NCBI RefSeq assembly: GCF_003144325.1
Contig: NZ_PENS01000013.1
Location: 85,404 to 149,403 of the forward strand
Direction: 5' to 3'
Length of the DNA stretch: 64,000 nt
Source: Proteus terrae
GTDB lineage: Bacteria; Pseudomonadota; Gammaproteobacteria; Enterobacterales; Enterobacteriaceae
The notes below the pieces were generated by a model, which was given only the letters and a program-made list of their open reading frames with translations, had not been told where the DNA came from and did not search any database. The number at the start of each line of letters is the position of its first letter. Within the stretch, counting starts at the first letter, position 1. Below are positions 41,501 to 50,918 of this stretch, in pieces. The position numbers were made by a program, and so were the translations under genes.

Positions 41501-42364
41501 GTGCAAAAAATTATGCGAGTTTTACGTAAACTCTATAAATATGAAAACAGTCAATATGATCCTGAACGCCAAGTCTCACTGTATCAGCTTGATATTCTTT
41601 CAGACAAAGAACGAACCTTGTTATCTGAGGCCAATTGGCAACCTAATATCATAGAAAGATTTGCTGATCACACTGATGTTATTTCAAAATTAAATAGCTT
41701 AAAGAACAATCCATCACTCACCCAAAAACGTTGCTTAGATGCTTTTGTTGCTGGTGTCGGAGGCAGTTATCTTAGAGGTCGCTCTGTTCTAGGTGCTTTT
41801 CATAAGTTACAAAATTTACCATTACATGATTATGAAGAGAAGCCTCAATATGCCTGCTGTTGGGTTTGTAGTGATGGTGATCAGCAAAAACATATTAATG
41901 ACAGCTATTTTCAATATTGCCTCTATTACGGTAATTCTTATACAGGCAATCCCTCTTACGCTTACTTGAATTTAAAACATCTCCTCACCGTCGCGCCTGT
42001 TAGCCCAACACAAACAGATAAAGAAATCTTCAAACAATTACTCCAGTTATTACGCCATGCACCTGAAGATGAAACACCGGGTAAATTTGAAAAGCGGTTA
42101 AATGAAGCCAAATTAATTTCTGGTGATAAATATACCAAACGAGGTATTTTGCACTCACTTGCCTTAATTGGTGTTATTCCTAATACCTATATTCCTTTAT
42201 CTTTGGATCATTGGGCTAATTTCGGCGATATTACCATTGCAGAAAATCAACTTAATAACACCAAAGGTCGCTCTGATATGGAAATGCCGTGGGCGGGCTG
42301 GAAAGGTAATCTGAAAATTAATGAAGAAAAAGTGGCGATATACTTTGGCGAATATTTAGATTAA
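41501..42364 (+). CDS. Unrecognised 287-residue protein
   Basis: I do not recognise the family. The protein is soluble, with no signal peptide or membrane helix, and mildly charged. Seen: a start rich in basic residues (MRVLRKLYKYENSQYDPE), FVAGVGGSYLRGRSVLGAFHKL near 84-104, a Cys cluster ACCWVCSDGD near 120 that could bind metal, several Tyr-rich stretches (SYFQYCLYYGNSYTGNPSYAYLN), and a C-terminal GRSDMEMPWAGWKGN. GTG at 41501 follows AAGG by eight bases; an in-frame ATG four codons later is the alternative. It stands alone between tcyP and htpX, with terminators on both sides, and its codon use looks like the neighbours. Confidence 0.85.
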   Translation: MQKIMRVLRKLYKYENSQYDPERQVSLYQLDILSDKERTLLSEANWQPNIIERFADHTDVISKLNSLKNNPSLTQKRCLDAFVAGVGGSYLRGRSVLGAFHKLQNLPLHDYEEKPQYACCWVCSDGDQQKHINDSYFQYCLYYGNSYTGNPSYAYLNLKHLLTVAPVSPTQTDKEIFKQLLQLLRHAPEDETPGKFEKRLNEAKLISGDKYTKRGILHSLALIGVIPNTYIPLSLDHWANFGDITIAENQLNNTKGRSDMEMPWAGWKGNLKINEEKVAIYFGEYLD

Positions 42365-42385
42365 AGATCCTGTTCTTTATAAATA

Positions 42386-42419
42386 GAAAGCGCCCAATAC
42401 TTTCATATCGAGCGCTTTC
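42386..42419. terminator. Terminator between the unrecognised gene and htpX
   Basis: GAAAGCGC, 18-base loop, GCGCTTTC between convergent genes; no long T-run. Confidence 0.6.
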
Positions 42420-42449
42420 ATTTGAGAGTTCGCGATTAAACTTTCAACT

Positions 42450-43328
42450 TTATTTCAAATACTCACCGTTACGTAGTGCTTCAATACGCTTATCTAATGG
42501 TGGGTGAGATAAAAATAGCTCGCTGAATGACTTATTACGGCCATTAATACAGAAAGCCATCATGCTGCTTTCTTCTTGTGGCTCGTAACTTGTTTTCAAA
42601 CGTTGCAATGCAGCTATCATTTTCTCACGACCAACAAGCTTTGCAGAGCCTGCATCTGCATGGAATTCACGATAACGTGAGAACCACATTGTAATAATAC
42701 TGGCAAGAATACCGAATACGATTTCCAGAACCATTGAAACACCCATATATACCCACGGGTTTCCATTGCTACTTTCGCTCTCTTCATCATTAGAGATAAA
42801 GTTAGCAACGAATTGGGCAATGATACGAGAAATAAAGATAACGAAAGTATTCACAACACCTTGTAGCAAGGTCATGGTTATCATATCACCATTAGCAACA
42901 TGGCTAATTTCGTGAGCAATAACAGCTTCTGCTTCATCACGGCTCATACTGGCTAACAAACCGGTACTCACTGCCACCAGCGATGCATCACGACGAGCAC
43001 CTGTCGCAAACGCATTAATATCAGGCGCATCATAAATAGCCACTTGTGGCATTTTAATACCGACTTGTTCAGATTGGCGTCTTACTGTATCTAATAACCA
43101 GCGCTCTACTTCTGAAGTTGGGCTTTCGATGACTTGACCACCCACTGAACGTAATGCCATCCATTTTGACATTAATAGTGAAATAAATGCACCACCAAAG
43201 CCAAATAAGCCCGCCATGATCATCAAGCCTTGAACACTACGACCTTGTATACCTGTTAAAGATAAGATGATCCCAAAAACAAACATAACGGCTAAGTTTG
43301 TTAACAGGAATAATGCAATTCTCATCAT
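42450..43328 (-). CDS. htpX: Inner-membrane zinc protease HtpX
   Basis: Heat-shock metalloprotease that degrades misfolded membrane proteins alongside FtsH. It has 292 residues (E. coli 293), two N-terminal helices, the zinc motif HEISH within [15 protein letters not shown], and two further hydrophobic segments after it. The downstream Glu ligand is in [14 protein letters not shown]. In E. coli it lies close to prc and proQ; here a porin gene is between them. Confidence 0.96.
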   Translation of the reverse strand: MMRIALFLLTNLAVMFVFGIILSLTGIQGRSVQGLMIMAGLFGFGGAFISLLMSKWMALRSVGGQVIESPTSEVERWLLDTVRRQSEQVGIKMPQVAIYDAPDINAFATGARRDASLVAVSTGLLASMSRDEAEAVIAHEISHVANGDMITMTLLQGVVNTFVIFISRIIAQFVANFISNDEESESSNGNPWVYMGVSMVLEIVFGILASIITMWFSRYREFHADAGSAKLVGREKMIAALQRLKTSYEPQEESSMMAFCINGRNKSFSELFLSHPPLDKRIEALRNGEYLK

Positions 43329-43745
43329 ATTGATACTGTTCCTATTTTATCTAATTATCACATTGCAAAATCTGTCTTATAAATAAGGCTTTTTTAGATT
43401 TTATCAAGCCCTTTAACTTATTTAATATTAAAAACGATATAACTTTACATTTTGATAAAAAAAATAGCCAGTGAACCCCCAATATTAGGCATCATTAAAA
43501 ATTTAAGTATAAAGTGAGATTGATAATAGATGATGTGATTTTTCTGTGTTGTCGAACGGAAGGATTAACTTAGGAACGGTTTGTATCGTTTAATATAGTG
43601 CCAATGGTTTATGTTTATCATAAAAACCATAACTCACGCGACACAAACAACGGTAGAACAACTGCCTCTGTATTTTTATGCACGACTTACAAAGTATGCA
43701 AGCCGTGCATCTGATATAAACAATAAGCTCAATTAACGCTATAAA
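43329..43745. other. Intergenic region between htpX and the porin gene
   Basis: Holds the htpX promoter by position and an inverted repeat at 43679-43709 (TGCACGACTT/AAGCCGTGCA), which could terminate the porin transcript though the T-run is poor. No coding sequence seen. Confidence 0.4.
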
Positions 43746-45098
43746 TTACATTTTGAAACGATATGTAGTTGTCATAGAGCCTGATAATGAGTGAGCTCGT
43801 TGTGAGTGACCATCATAAAGTTTTGGTGTGGTATAGTCGTTTTCTTGCTGGTGGTGCCAGCCAATACCACCGCTTAAGGAAACAGAAAGATTTTTTGTTG
43901 GTTTCCAATAACTAAATAAACCAAACTGTCCTTGTTTTAATCTTTCACCTGAATAGCTGAACTCACTATAGTTAGTACGCGCACCAACAGATAATTCCTC
44001 GTTAACTTTATATGCTGCTTCTAATGCCCCCATTACTTCACCATCACGCACATAGTCAATATCTGCGTAAGCAGGTGAGTTAAAGCGCCCGCGGGTATTA
44101 CCAATTGGATTACGTGCAAATTGGCCAACCCCATTCGCTTTGCTCGCATCGGTATAAGTCACACCTGTACGAATTGTCCATGGAGACTCAGGAATACGCC
44201 ACTCCATAGTTCCAGCAAAGTGCCATGCATCGTTATCAAAGTTACGTTTACCTTTATTGGGATCACTTAATGTACGTTTACCATCACTGCCGTAATCGTG
44301 ATAATAAACAACACCACCAATAGTCACATCTGAGGTTAATTTATATTTTGCTTCTAAACCGTGTTGACGGAATACATCATCCGCCTGGCCATAGAAATAA
44401 AATACTTTTAATGGTTTAGAGTTGTAGTTAATACCACCAGTAAGAACGTGGTCGATATTATGTTTATTACCATTACCATCATTGAAATACATTCTGTCGA
44501 TATTTGGGCTATCACGACGCATTATTTTACCGTCAAGAAACAGTAAATCTAAGCTCCAATCACCCATTGCTGTATTGGTAGCATATCCATTATAGCTGTT
44601 TAATGATAAACGCTGTGAGTTAGTAAAAATACCTGTATTTTTCAGGGTAAACCAACCTGCTTTACCATTAATTAAAACAGGATCTAAATCAAATTTAACT
44701 TTTGCAAAACGCTGACCAATTTTGTTATAGCCTTTTGCTTCACCATCATCATTAAATAAAATTGCACGAGAGGCGAAGTCTTTACTTGCGCCTAATTTGA
44801 TACCACCATAATAAGAGACATCAAATCCGAGAATGCCGCCAAAATAACCTGATCTGAAATCAGCTTGGAAGTTTTGCCCCCAAGCATTAGCAACTTGCTT
44901 TCTGTAACGTTGCTCGTTTTTATCAAAACGGTTTTCAGTTTTTAAGTATTTCCACATATTAATAGTAGAAAGCTCAAGTTCTGAATCTGAAATAAATGCG
45001 CTTTCTTTAATTGAGTTTTCCCAATTCGCAGCATTCGCAGCGCTCACCGCGAAAAAACAAGGAGACAGCATAAACAATACTAATTTTTTTACTTTCAT
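43746..45098 (-). CDS. OprD-family outer-membrane porin
   Basis: Predicted 16- or 18-stranded substrate-specific porin of 450 residues. Signal peptide ends near AANA-ANWE. The N-terminal FISDSELELSTINMWKYLKT and the adjoining GYFGGILGFDVSYYGGIKLG resemble OprD/ChiP proteins, with alternating hydrophobic strands and many aromatic residues through to YRFKM. The substrate is not evident; family members take up basic amino acids, chitooligosaccharides or other small solutes. It is a single gene with long flanking intergenic regions. Confidence 0.85.
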   Translation of the reverse strand: MKVKKLVLFMLSPCFFAVSAANAANWENSIKESAFISDSELELSTINMWKYLKTENRFDKNEQRYRKQVANAWGQNFQADFRSGYFGGILGFDVSYYGGIKLGASKDFASRAILFNDDGEAKGYNKIGQRFAKVKFDLDPVLINGKAGWFTLKNTGIFTNSQRLSLNSYNGYATNTAMGDWSLDLLFLDGKIMRRDSPNIDRMYFNDGNGNKHNIDHVLTGGINYNSKPLKVFYFYGQADDVFRQHGLEAKYKLTSDVTIGGVVYYHDYGSDGKRTLSDPNKGKRNFDNDAWHFAGTMEWRIPESPWTIRTGVTYTDASKANGVGQFARNPIGNTRGRFNSPAYADIDYVRDGEVMGALEAAYKVNEELSVGARTNYSEFSYSGERLKQGQFGLFSYWKPTKNLSVSLSGGIGWHHQQENDYTTPKLYDGHSQRAHSLSGSMTTTYRFKM

Positions 45099-45941
45099 CT
45101 TAATGCAACCTGGTTAATAAATATTTGAATTAAGTTATGCTGACTTATATTCAGCAAGTTTAATAAAACACCATTTCTTTATTTATTTAGCTAAAAAACA
45201 ACCTTTGATTAAATTTATAGTTGCACTAATTTCAAGCAATAGAGTCATTTTTTGGCATAAAAAATCCAATATGGATATCTCACCATATTTATATTTACTT
45301 ATTTTTTTCGTAATAAAATTCCATAAGCAAATAGTAGATTATTTGCCTTTAGTCATTATCCTTTACGTAGAGAACCTTACTCTGAAAATATATATTTCAG
45401 TTATGACATGTTGCTCTAAAAATACATTTTGAACTCATAGAATAAAGATAACTCATCATTTAGGTAAGATTTTAGCTAACGCGTCAATATCCCAAAATGA
45501 CGCAAATATTTCATAATCTGTATACTATAGTAATTTTATGTCAATTTAAGAGATCATTGTCACAACATGTTACATTTATTGCAATGGACATGCCATCAAA
45601 TGAGATCTTAATCACAATAAATAATCGCTTTATCTTCTTATTCCACTTATAAGAAAAGAAACTCATTTCTTATCTAAAAATCAACCTGGTATTCTCTCTT
45701 ATAGCTTACAAAGTTATTCAAGATATATTTCGAATTAAAAATTAAGTTACATAAAGTTAGATTTAAATATCCATTTATTAATAATTATTTATATTACTGG
45801 TAACTTAATATAGTGAATAACTAAAAACATGAATGCTCTCACCTTAAAATATATTATGGCTCTCTTAAAAATGTTTTTGATGGAATGCCTGATAAACATT
45901 GATTAGCAATGATAATTTTATATCTCGATTAATATAAATAT
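45099..45941. other. Long AT-rich region between porin and prc genes
   Basis: More than 840 bases. It should hold the porin promoter and leader near 45100-45200. TGAGATCTTAATCACA at 45601-45616 resembles a CRP site (TGTGA-N6-TCACA, one mismatch), but it is 500 bases from the porin start. A 75-codon plus-strand frame at 45205-45432 is AT-rich with no ribosome site and is not counted. An unannotated small RNA is possible. Confidence 0.4.
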
Positions 45942-45981
45942 AAAAACCCCCCCAACAACTGGTTATCCAACTATTGGGGGG
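45942..45981 (-). terminator. Terminator after prc
   Basis: Minus-strand CCCCCCAATAGTTGG, four-base loop, CCAGTTGTTGGGGGG then TTTTT: a 15-base stem with three G-U pairs. Confidence 0.9.
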
Positions 45982-46014
45982 TTGCTTTAAGTATCTGTTG
46001 TTATAACTGATAAC

Positions 46015-48075
46015 TTAATTTAATAATTTCTTAGGCTTAAGCACTTTTGAGAGATCAACTGCAATTTTAGCAGTTTCGTCTAAATAAGGATCTGGACCCT
46101 CATAATCCTTAGGCAAATCATCAAGTGATTTCAACGCAGGCTTACCCTCTAATTTAAAACGCTCATTTATGCGGTTTAATTTAATGGCTTCTAGCTCTTT
46201 GTTTTCTTTCTCTCTTTCAGCAAAGTTTAAGATAACAAATTTATCTTCACCTTTTGCTTTAGCATCGTTATAACGCTGAATATCAGCAAAGATGTATGAA
46301 AACTCTCGGTCATTTGCAATGCGTTTAGTATGTTGTTCAGTTAATGGTGCGAACGCCGCTTTTAGCTTGTCTGAATACTCAGATAGCTGATAGCTTGCTG
46401 GAGAGATACTATCCCAAGGCAATGCATTATCTTCAAAGCTTTCACCCATTTCAGCACTATCAAAGCTTGGTAACAATAAATCAGGTGTTACCCCTTTGAG
46501 TTGAGTACTACCACCATTAATTCGATAGAATTTTTGAATGGTGTATTGCACTGAACCTAAACCAGGCCAATCAGGGCTTAGCATTTGATCGTAAACACGG
46601 GTTAATGGGCGATATTGCTGAACAGTTCCTTTACCGAACGTTTGTTCCCCCACAATTAATGCTCGCCCATAGTCTTGCATTGCAGCAGCAAAAATTTCAG
46701 AGGCTGAAGCACTAAAGCGATTTACGATAACAACTAGTGGCCCTTTATAATAAACCACATCATCTTTATCGAAATCTTGTCGTACACGACCATTGTTATC
46801 TCTGACTTGCACAACAGGACCACTTGGAATAAATAATCCTGACAGTGAAATCGCTTCTGTTAACGCTCCACCGCCGTTACCACGCAAATCAATAACCAAA
46901 GATGAAACATTATCTTTCGCCACTTTTTGCAACTGTGTTTTCACATCATTGGTTAAACCAACATAGAAGCTTGGAATATCCAAAATTGCAACTTTATCAC
47001 CATTAATGACTTTTTCAGTTAGCTTAACAGCTCTGTCTTCTAAACGGATTTGCTCTCTGACTAAAGTGATTGTTCTTGGCTTAGCGCCTTTCTCATCAGA
47101 GATAACCTCTAATTTTACTTGGCTCCCTTTCGGCCCTTTAATCAAAGCAACAATATCATCAAGTCGCCAGCCAACAACATCGACCATTGGCTTGTTTTGT
47201 TGCCCTACTGCAATAATTTTATCGCCAACTTTCAACTCTTTGCTTTTTGCAGCCGGACCACCAGTTACCATAGAGTTGATCATTGGATAATCATCATCCA
47301 TCTGTAATACAGCGCCAATACCTTCTAAAGAAAGACTCATTTCAGAGTCAAAGGCTTCTGTATTTCTTGGTGATAGATAACTTGTATGAGGGTCAATTTC
47401 GCGGGCGAATGCCGACATAATGACTTGGAAAACATCTTCGCTTTGGCTTTGTGTTTGACGACGTAACGCAGCTTTATAACGCTTAGTTAGTGTCTCTTTA
47501 ACTTCGCTATCTGTTTTTTCAGATAGTTTCAGTGTTAACCAATCATATTTTACTTTTTCATCCCAAAGTTTATCTAGCTCAGCTTGCGTTTGTGGCCATG
47601 GCGCTTTTGTTCTATCTAACTCAAACTTATCTTGGCCAGTTAAATCCATGGGTTTATCTAGGCGGTTTAAAGCATATTGAAAACGTTCAAAACGTCTTTT
47701 TTGCGCTAAATTAAAAAGATCATAAAGGGGCTGAAGCTCGCCCTTCTTCAGATATTCACCTACTTTGGTTTTTTCTTTATCAAATTGGGCAATATCTGAT
47801 GCTAGCAACACATTGTGGCTATAATCTAATAAATTAAGATAGCGATTAAAAATCTTTTCAGAAAAGCTCGCATCTAGCGAGAACTGGCGATAATGAGAAC
47901 GTTCAAAACGAGAGGTTACTCGCTCGCTCACTGTAGAATGTTGTGGCTCTTGCTTTAATTCGGGTAACTGATCAATAGTTACCATTGCTGGAGTGGCTGG
48001 TTTCTCAGCCATCACAACAGAAGTGCCTGTTAACGTTAATCCGATAGCAAAAGCCACATTTAAAAGTTTGTTCAT
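46015..48075 (-). CDS. prc: Tail-specific protease Prc (Tsp)
   Basis: Periplasmic C-terminal-processing serine protease, 686 residues (E. coli 682). Signal peptide ends near VVMA-EKP. A PDZ domain lies around 240-325 (GIGAVLQMDDDYPMINSM) and the S41 catalytic region has the Ser in NRFSASASEIFAAAMQD and the Lys in FGKGTVQQYRP. It degrades ssrA-tagged and other proteins and, with NlpI, trims peptidoglycan hydrolases; it processes FtsI in E. coli. It is 19 bases downstream of proQ. Confidence 0.97.
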   Translation of the reverse strand: MNKLLNVAFAIGLTLTGTSVVMAEKPATPAMVTIDQLPELKQEPQHSTVSERVTSRFERSHYRQFSLDASFSEKIFNRYLNLLDYSHNVLLASDIAQFDKEKTKVGEYLKKGELQPLYDLFNLAQKRRFERFQYALNRLDKPMDLTGQDKFELDRTKAPWPQTQAELDKLWDEKVKYDWLTLKLSEKTDSEVKETLTKRYKAALRRQTQSQSEDVFQVIMSAFAREIDPHTSYLSPRNTEAFDSEMSLSLEGIGAVLQMDDDYPMINSMVTGGPAAKSKELKVGDKIIAVGQQNKPMVDVVGWRLDDIVALIKGPKGSQVKLEVISDEKGAKPRTITLVREQIRLEDRAVKLTEKVINGDKVAILDIPSFYVGLTNDVKTQLQKVAKDNVSSLVIDLRGNGGGALTEAISLSGLFIPSGPVVQVRDNNGRVRQDFDKDDVVYYKGPLVVIVNRFSASASEIFAAAMQDYGRALIVGEQTFGKGTVQQYRPLTRVYDQMLSPDWPGLGSVQYTIQKFYRINGGSTQLKGVTPDLLLPSFDSAEMGESFEDNALPWDSISPASYQLSEYSDKLKAAFAPLTEQHTKRIANDREFSYIFADIQRYNDAKAKGEDKFVILNFAEREKENKELEAIKLNRINERFKLEGKPALKSLDDLPKDYEGPDPYLDETAKIAVDLSKVLKPKKLLN

Positions 48076-48094
48076 GCTCTGGTTGGCCTCCGTA

Positions 48095-48790
48095 TCAGAA
48101 CTTTAAATGTTCCGTGCGTACATTCATTGCCAAACCGTTAGGCAATTGTACACGTACACCCTCTTTCGCTATCTCTAGCACCGTCGCGTCCATCACGCTG
48201 CTACCAACGTTAACTTTCAGCGATTGACCAACAGTAAGAACTGAGGTGTCTTTCACTGGAATTAGCTTTTCGGTATTTTGGCGTGGTGGTGCTTTACGAG
48301 GTGCTTGAGTCGCTTTTTGAGGACGAGGCTGTCGTTTTTCACCCTCTTTAGGTGGCTGACGACGCGTATTGTTTGGCTTTTTCGCTGCCGGACGTTTGCT
48401 GGTCTCCTTATCACCTTCAGCTTCACGCTTCTTAGCACGTTGTTCTGCTCTCTGAGCTTGAACGCGCGCTTTAGCTTCTGCTAATTGTGTACGAGCATGT
48501 TCAATATGCTCAGCTTCCAGTTCGCCGCAGTCATTACCATTCAAATCGACACGTTTAGCTCCTTCTTTAACTCCATAAAGGTAGCGCCAACTTGAGGTAT
48601 ATAAGCGTAATGCCGAACGTAACTGTGTTTTACTCAGTTGAGTTTCATCTTTTAGATCTTCAACAAGATCTTGAAAAATGCCAATTTTCAAAGGACGAGC
48701 TTCGCCCTCAGCGATAAAACACTTGGGGAAACGTTCAGCTAAAAAAGCGATGATTTCTTTACTACTATTCAACTTAGGTTGATTTTCCAT
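48095..48790 (-). CDS. proQ: RNA chaperone ProQ
   Basis: FinO-domain RNA-binding protein, 231 residues (E. coli 232). The N-terminal domain (about 1-118) has [11 protein letters not shown] and [15 protein letters not shown]; a Lys/Arg/Pro/Gln-rich linker runs to about 180; a Tudor-like C-terminal domain ends VRTEHLKF. It binds many small RNAs and mRNA 3' ends. The proQ-prc pairing is conserved. Confidence 0.96.
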   Translation of the reverse strand: MENQPKLNSSKEIIAFLAERFPKCFIAEGEARPLKIGIFQDLVEDLKDETQLSKTQLRSALRLYTSSWRYLYGVKEGAKRVDLNGNDCGELEAEHIEHARTQLAEAKARVQAQRAEQRAKKREAEGDKETSKRPAAKKPNNTRRQPPKEGEKRQPRPQKATQAPRKAPPRQNTEKLIPVKDTSVLTVGQSLKVNVGSSVMDATVLEIAKEGVRVQLPNGLAMNVRTEHLKF

Positions 48791-48885
48791 GAAATTTCCT
48801 GATTACAACGGTTTTGCCAACCAGCGCAGGCATGAACAAGCGACATTATAATAGTGTTGCCAACAATTTCTATGGCAAACGCCTG

Positions 48886-49386
48886 TTAACTTACACAAAA
48901 TTCACAATATTTTGCTGTATGACAAGTTTTCAAATGCTCGCAGAGCACGTCACACAACGCTTTAAGCCCATTTTCATCTTTTTTATCAAAACGATCAAAA
49001 ATGGGACTATCAATATCGAGAACGCCGATAATTTGTCCATTTACTTCTAAAGGTAGAACAATTTCAGACTGACTTGCACTGTCACAAGCAATATGACCAC
49101 TAAATTGGTGAACGTCACTTACTCTTAAAATTTTATTTTCAGAGTATGCAGTTCCACAAACTCCTTTCCCAAAACCAATTCTGACACAAGCAATTTTGCC
49201 TTGAAATGGGCCAAGGACTAATGAATCACCATCATTAAGATAAAACCCAACCCAATTTATCGTATCTAACCTCTCGTAAAGAAGAGCGCTGGTATTAGCA
49301 AGTGATGCGATAAGATCATTTTCACCAGACAACAAGGCTGACAAATTATCAGTGAGTTCCTGATAAAAAAGCGATTTTGGCATCAT
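48886..49386 (-). CDS. msrC: Free methionine-(R)-sulfoxide reductase
   Basis: GAF-domain enzyme of 166 residues that reduces free Met-(R)-O, equivalent to E. coli YebR/MsrC. Conserved segments include LANTSALLYERL, NWVGFYL, LGPFQGKIACVRI, GVCGTAYSE and HIACDSASQSEIVLPL; the three conserved Cys (ACVRI, GVCG, IACD) form the catalytic set. It is divergent from letA, as in E. coli. Confidence 0.93.
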   Translation of the reverse strand: MMPKSLFYQELTDNLSALLSGENDLIASLANTSALLYERLDTINWVGFYLNDGDSLVLGPFQGKIACVRIGFGKGVCGTAYSENKILRVSDVHQFSGHIACDSASQSEIVLPLEVNGQIIGVLDIDSPIFDRFDKKDENGLKALCDVLCEHLKTCHTAKYCEFCVS

Positions 49387-49661
49387 TAAACCCTATTTGC
49401 GTAACTAAAATAGATAACATACTCGTAATTTAGCCTATTTTATCTTGAGGTTGAATACTCCATTTTCAAGAATTGGGTAAAAAAACGATAATACTCCCTT
49501 AACACCCACAAAAAAAATCAGACACTTAGTATTGTAAAATGAAAGGCATAAATATAATAAAAATGATAACTTGTGAACCATTGAGTATAGGTGCTTTTTT
49601 TTAGCTTAATCAAACGATAACTCTTAAGAAAACCAACTTAGGCGAATTAACGAGCGACATA

Positions 49662-50918
49662 GTGAACAATATCGCAACAAAGGAAAAGAAATCAATACGC
49701 TGTCAGGAGTGTGATCACCTCGTGACACTCCCTCTCACATTAAAACGTGGAGAGGATGCTTATTGCCCTAATTGCCAAGCAAAACTTGCATCTTATCGAT
49801 ATTGGTCATTAACTCGTTTACTTATTCTCTCTATTACAATGCTTATTTTGGCATCAATAGCATTTACTCAGCCACTGATTAAAATCCATCTATTAGGCAC
49901 AATGATAACGGCGAATGTACTTGACGGTATTCGCATGATGTCAGAGCAAGGTTCTCCTCTTACGGCAACGATGGTAGCCTTTTGTGCTATTGCAGCACCG
50001 CTTAGCCTCCCCATCGCTATTTTATATCTCCATTTAGGATCTCGCTTACGCCTTAATCTTCGCCCAGTCTTATTGATGTTAGGGAAATTGAAAGAGTGGG
50101 TAATGTTAGATGTCTATTTAATTGGACTTGGTGTTGCAACAATAAAATTAGGCGATTATGCAACTGTCTATATTGGCAATGGCTTAATTGCTTTTGTTTC
50201 TTTAATGATACTCAGCTTATTAATGCTAATTAACATTAATATGGACCAACTTTGGCAACGCTTTTACCCACAAAAAGAGATAGAAAAAAGCCCTGCAACT
50301 TGCCATGCTTGTCACTATCATTTTAAAAAAACGCCATCCACGCGCTGCCCCCGTTGTAAATCTTGTTATACCCCAAGACAGCCAATGAGTTTACAAAAAA
50401 CATGGGCGGCATTAATTTCAGCAATAATTTTACTAATACCTGCAAATTTATTGCCTATCTCTATCTTCTATTTAAATGGCCAACGCAGTGAAGACACTAT
50501 TTTTTCTGGTGTACTTTCCTTAGTGAATTCAGGCAATACACCAATTGCGATTATTGTTTTTATTGCCAGTATTTTTGTACCTTTTTTCAAAATTATTATT
50601 ATGTTGGGCTTATTATTAAGCATTCATTTTAATTCTCGTATTGATCCTCTACTACGAATGAAACTATACCGTTTTGTCTCTTGGATAGGACGATGGTCAA
50701 TGCTTGATCTCTTTGTGATTGGACTGATGATGTCATTGATTAATCGAGATCAACTGATGACTTTCACAATGGGGCCAGCGGCTTTTTATTTTGGTACTGC
50801 GGTTATTCTTACTATCCTTGCCGTTGAATGGTTGGATAGTCGTTTACTATGGGATACTTATGCAACAAGAAGAAAACGACGTTCAGGACACACAAGCCCA
50901 AATACGCCGCAAGCGTAA
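49662..50918 (+). CDS. letA: Lipid transport membrane protein LetA (PqiA family)
   Basis: Inner-membrane protein of 418 residues that works with LetB in moving lipids between membranes. Two repeated halves each start with a zinc-ribbon-like region (CQECDH...CPNCQ at 15-40 and CHACH...CPRCKSC at about 211-235) followed by four helices. It matches E. coli YebS. It overlaps letB by 59 bases. Confidence 0.93.
   Translation: MNNIATKEKKSIRCQECDHLVTLPLTLKRGEDAYCPNCQAKLASYRYWSLTRLLILSITMLILASIAFTQPLIKIHLLGTMITANVLDGIRMMSEQGSPLTATMVAFCAIAAPLSLPIAILYLHLGSRLRLNLRPVLLMLGKLKEWVMLDVYLIGLGVATIKLGDYATVYIGNGLIAFVSLMILSLLMLININMDQLWQRFYPQKEIEKSPATCHACHYHFKKTPSTRCPRCKSCYTPRQPMSLQKTWAALISAIILLIPANLLPISIFYLNGQRSEDTIFSGVLSLVNSGNTPIAIIVFIASIFVPFFKIIIMLGLLLSIHFNSRIDPLLRMKLYRFVSWIGRWSMLDLFVIGLMMSLINRDQLMTFTMGPAAFYFGTAVILTILAVEWLDSRLLWDTYATRRKRRSGHTSPNTPQA

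Noticed and set aside
43679..43709. Terminator after the porin gene
   Set aside because: Stem TGCACGACTT/AAGCCGTGCA is present, but the T-run is poor; mentioned only in the gap entry.
45205..45432. 75-codon plus-strand frame between the porin and prc genes
   Set aside because: No ribosome site, AT-driven composition and no family resemblance.
45601..45616. CRP-like site TGAGATCTTAATCACA
   Set aside because: One mismatch in a half-site and 500 bases from the nearest start; not listed as a separate feature.
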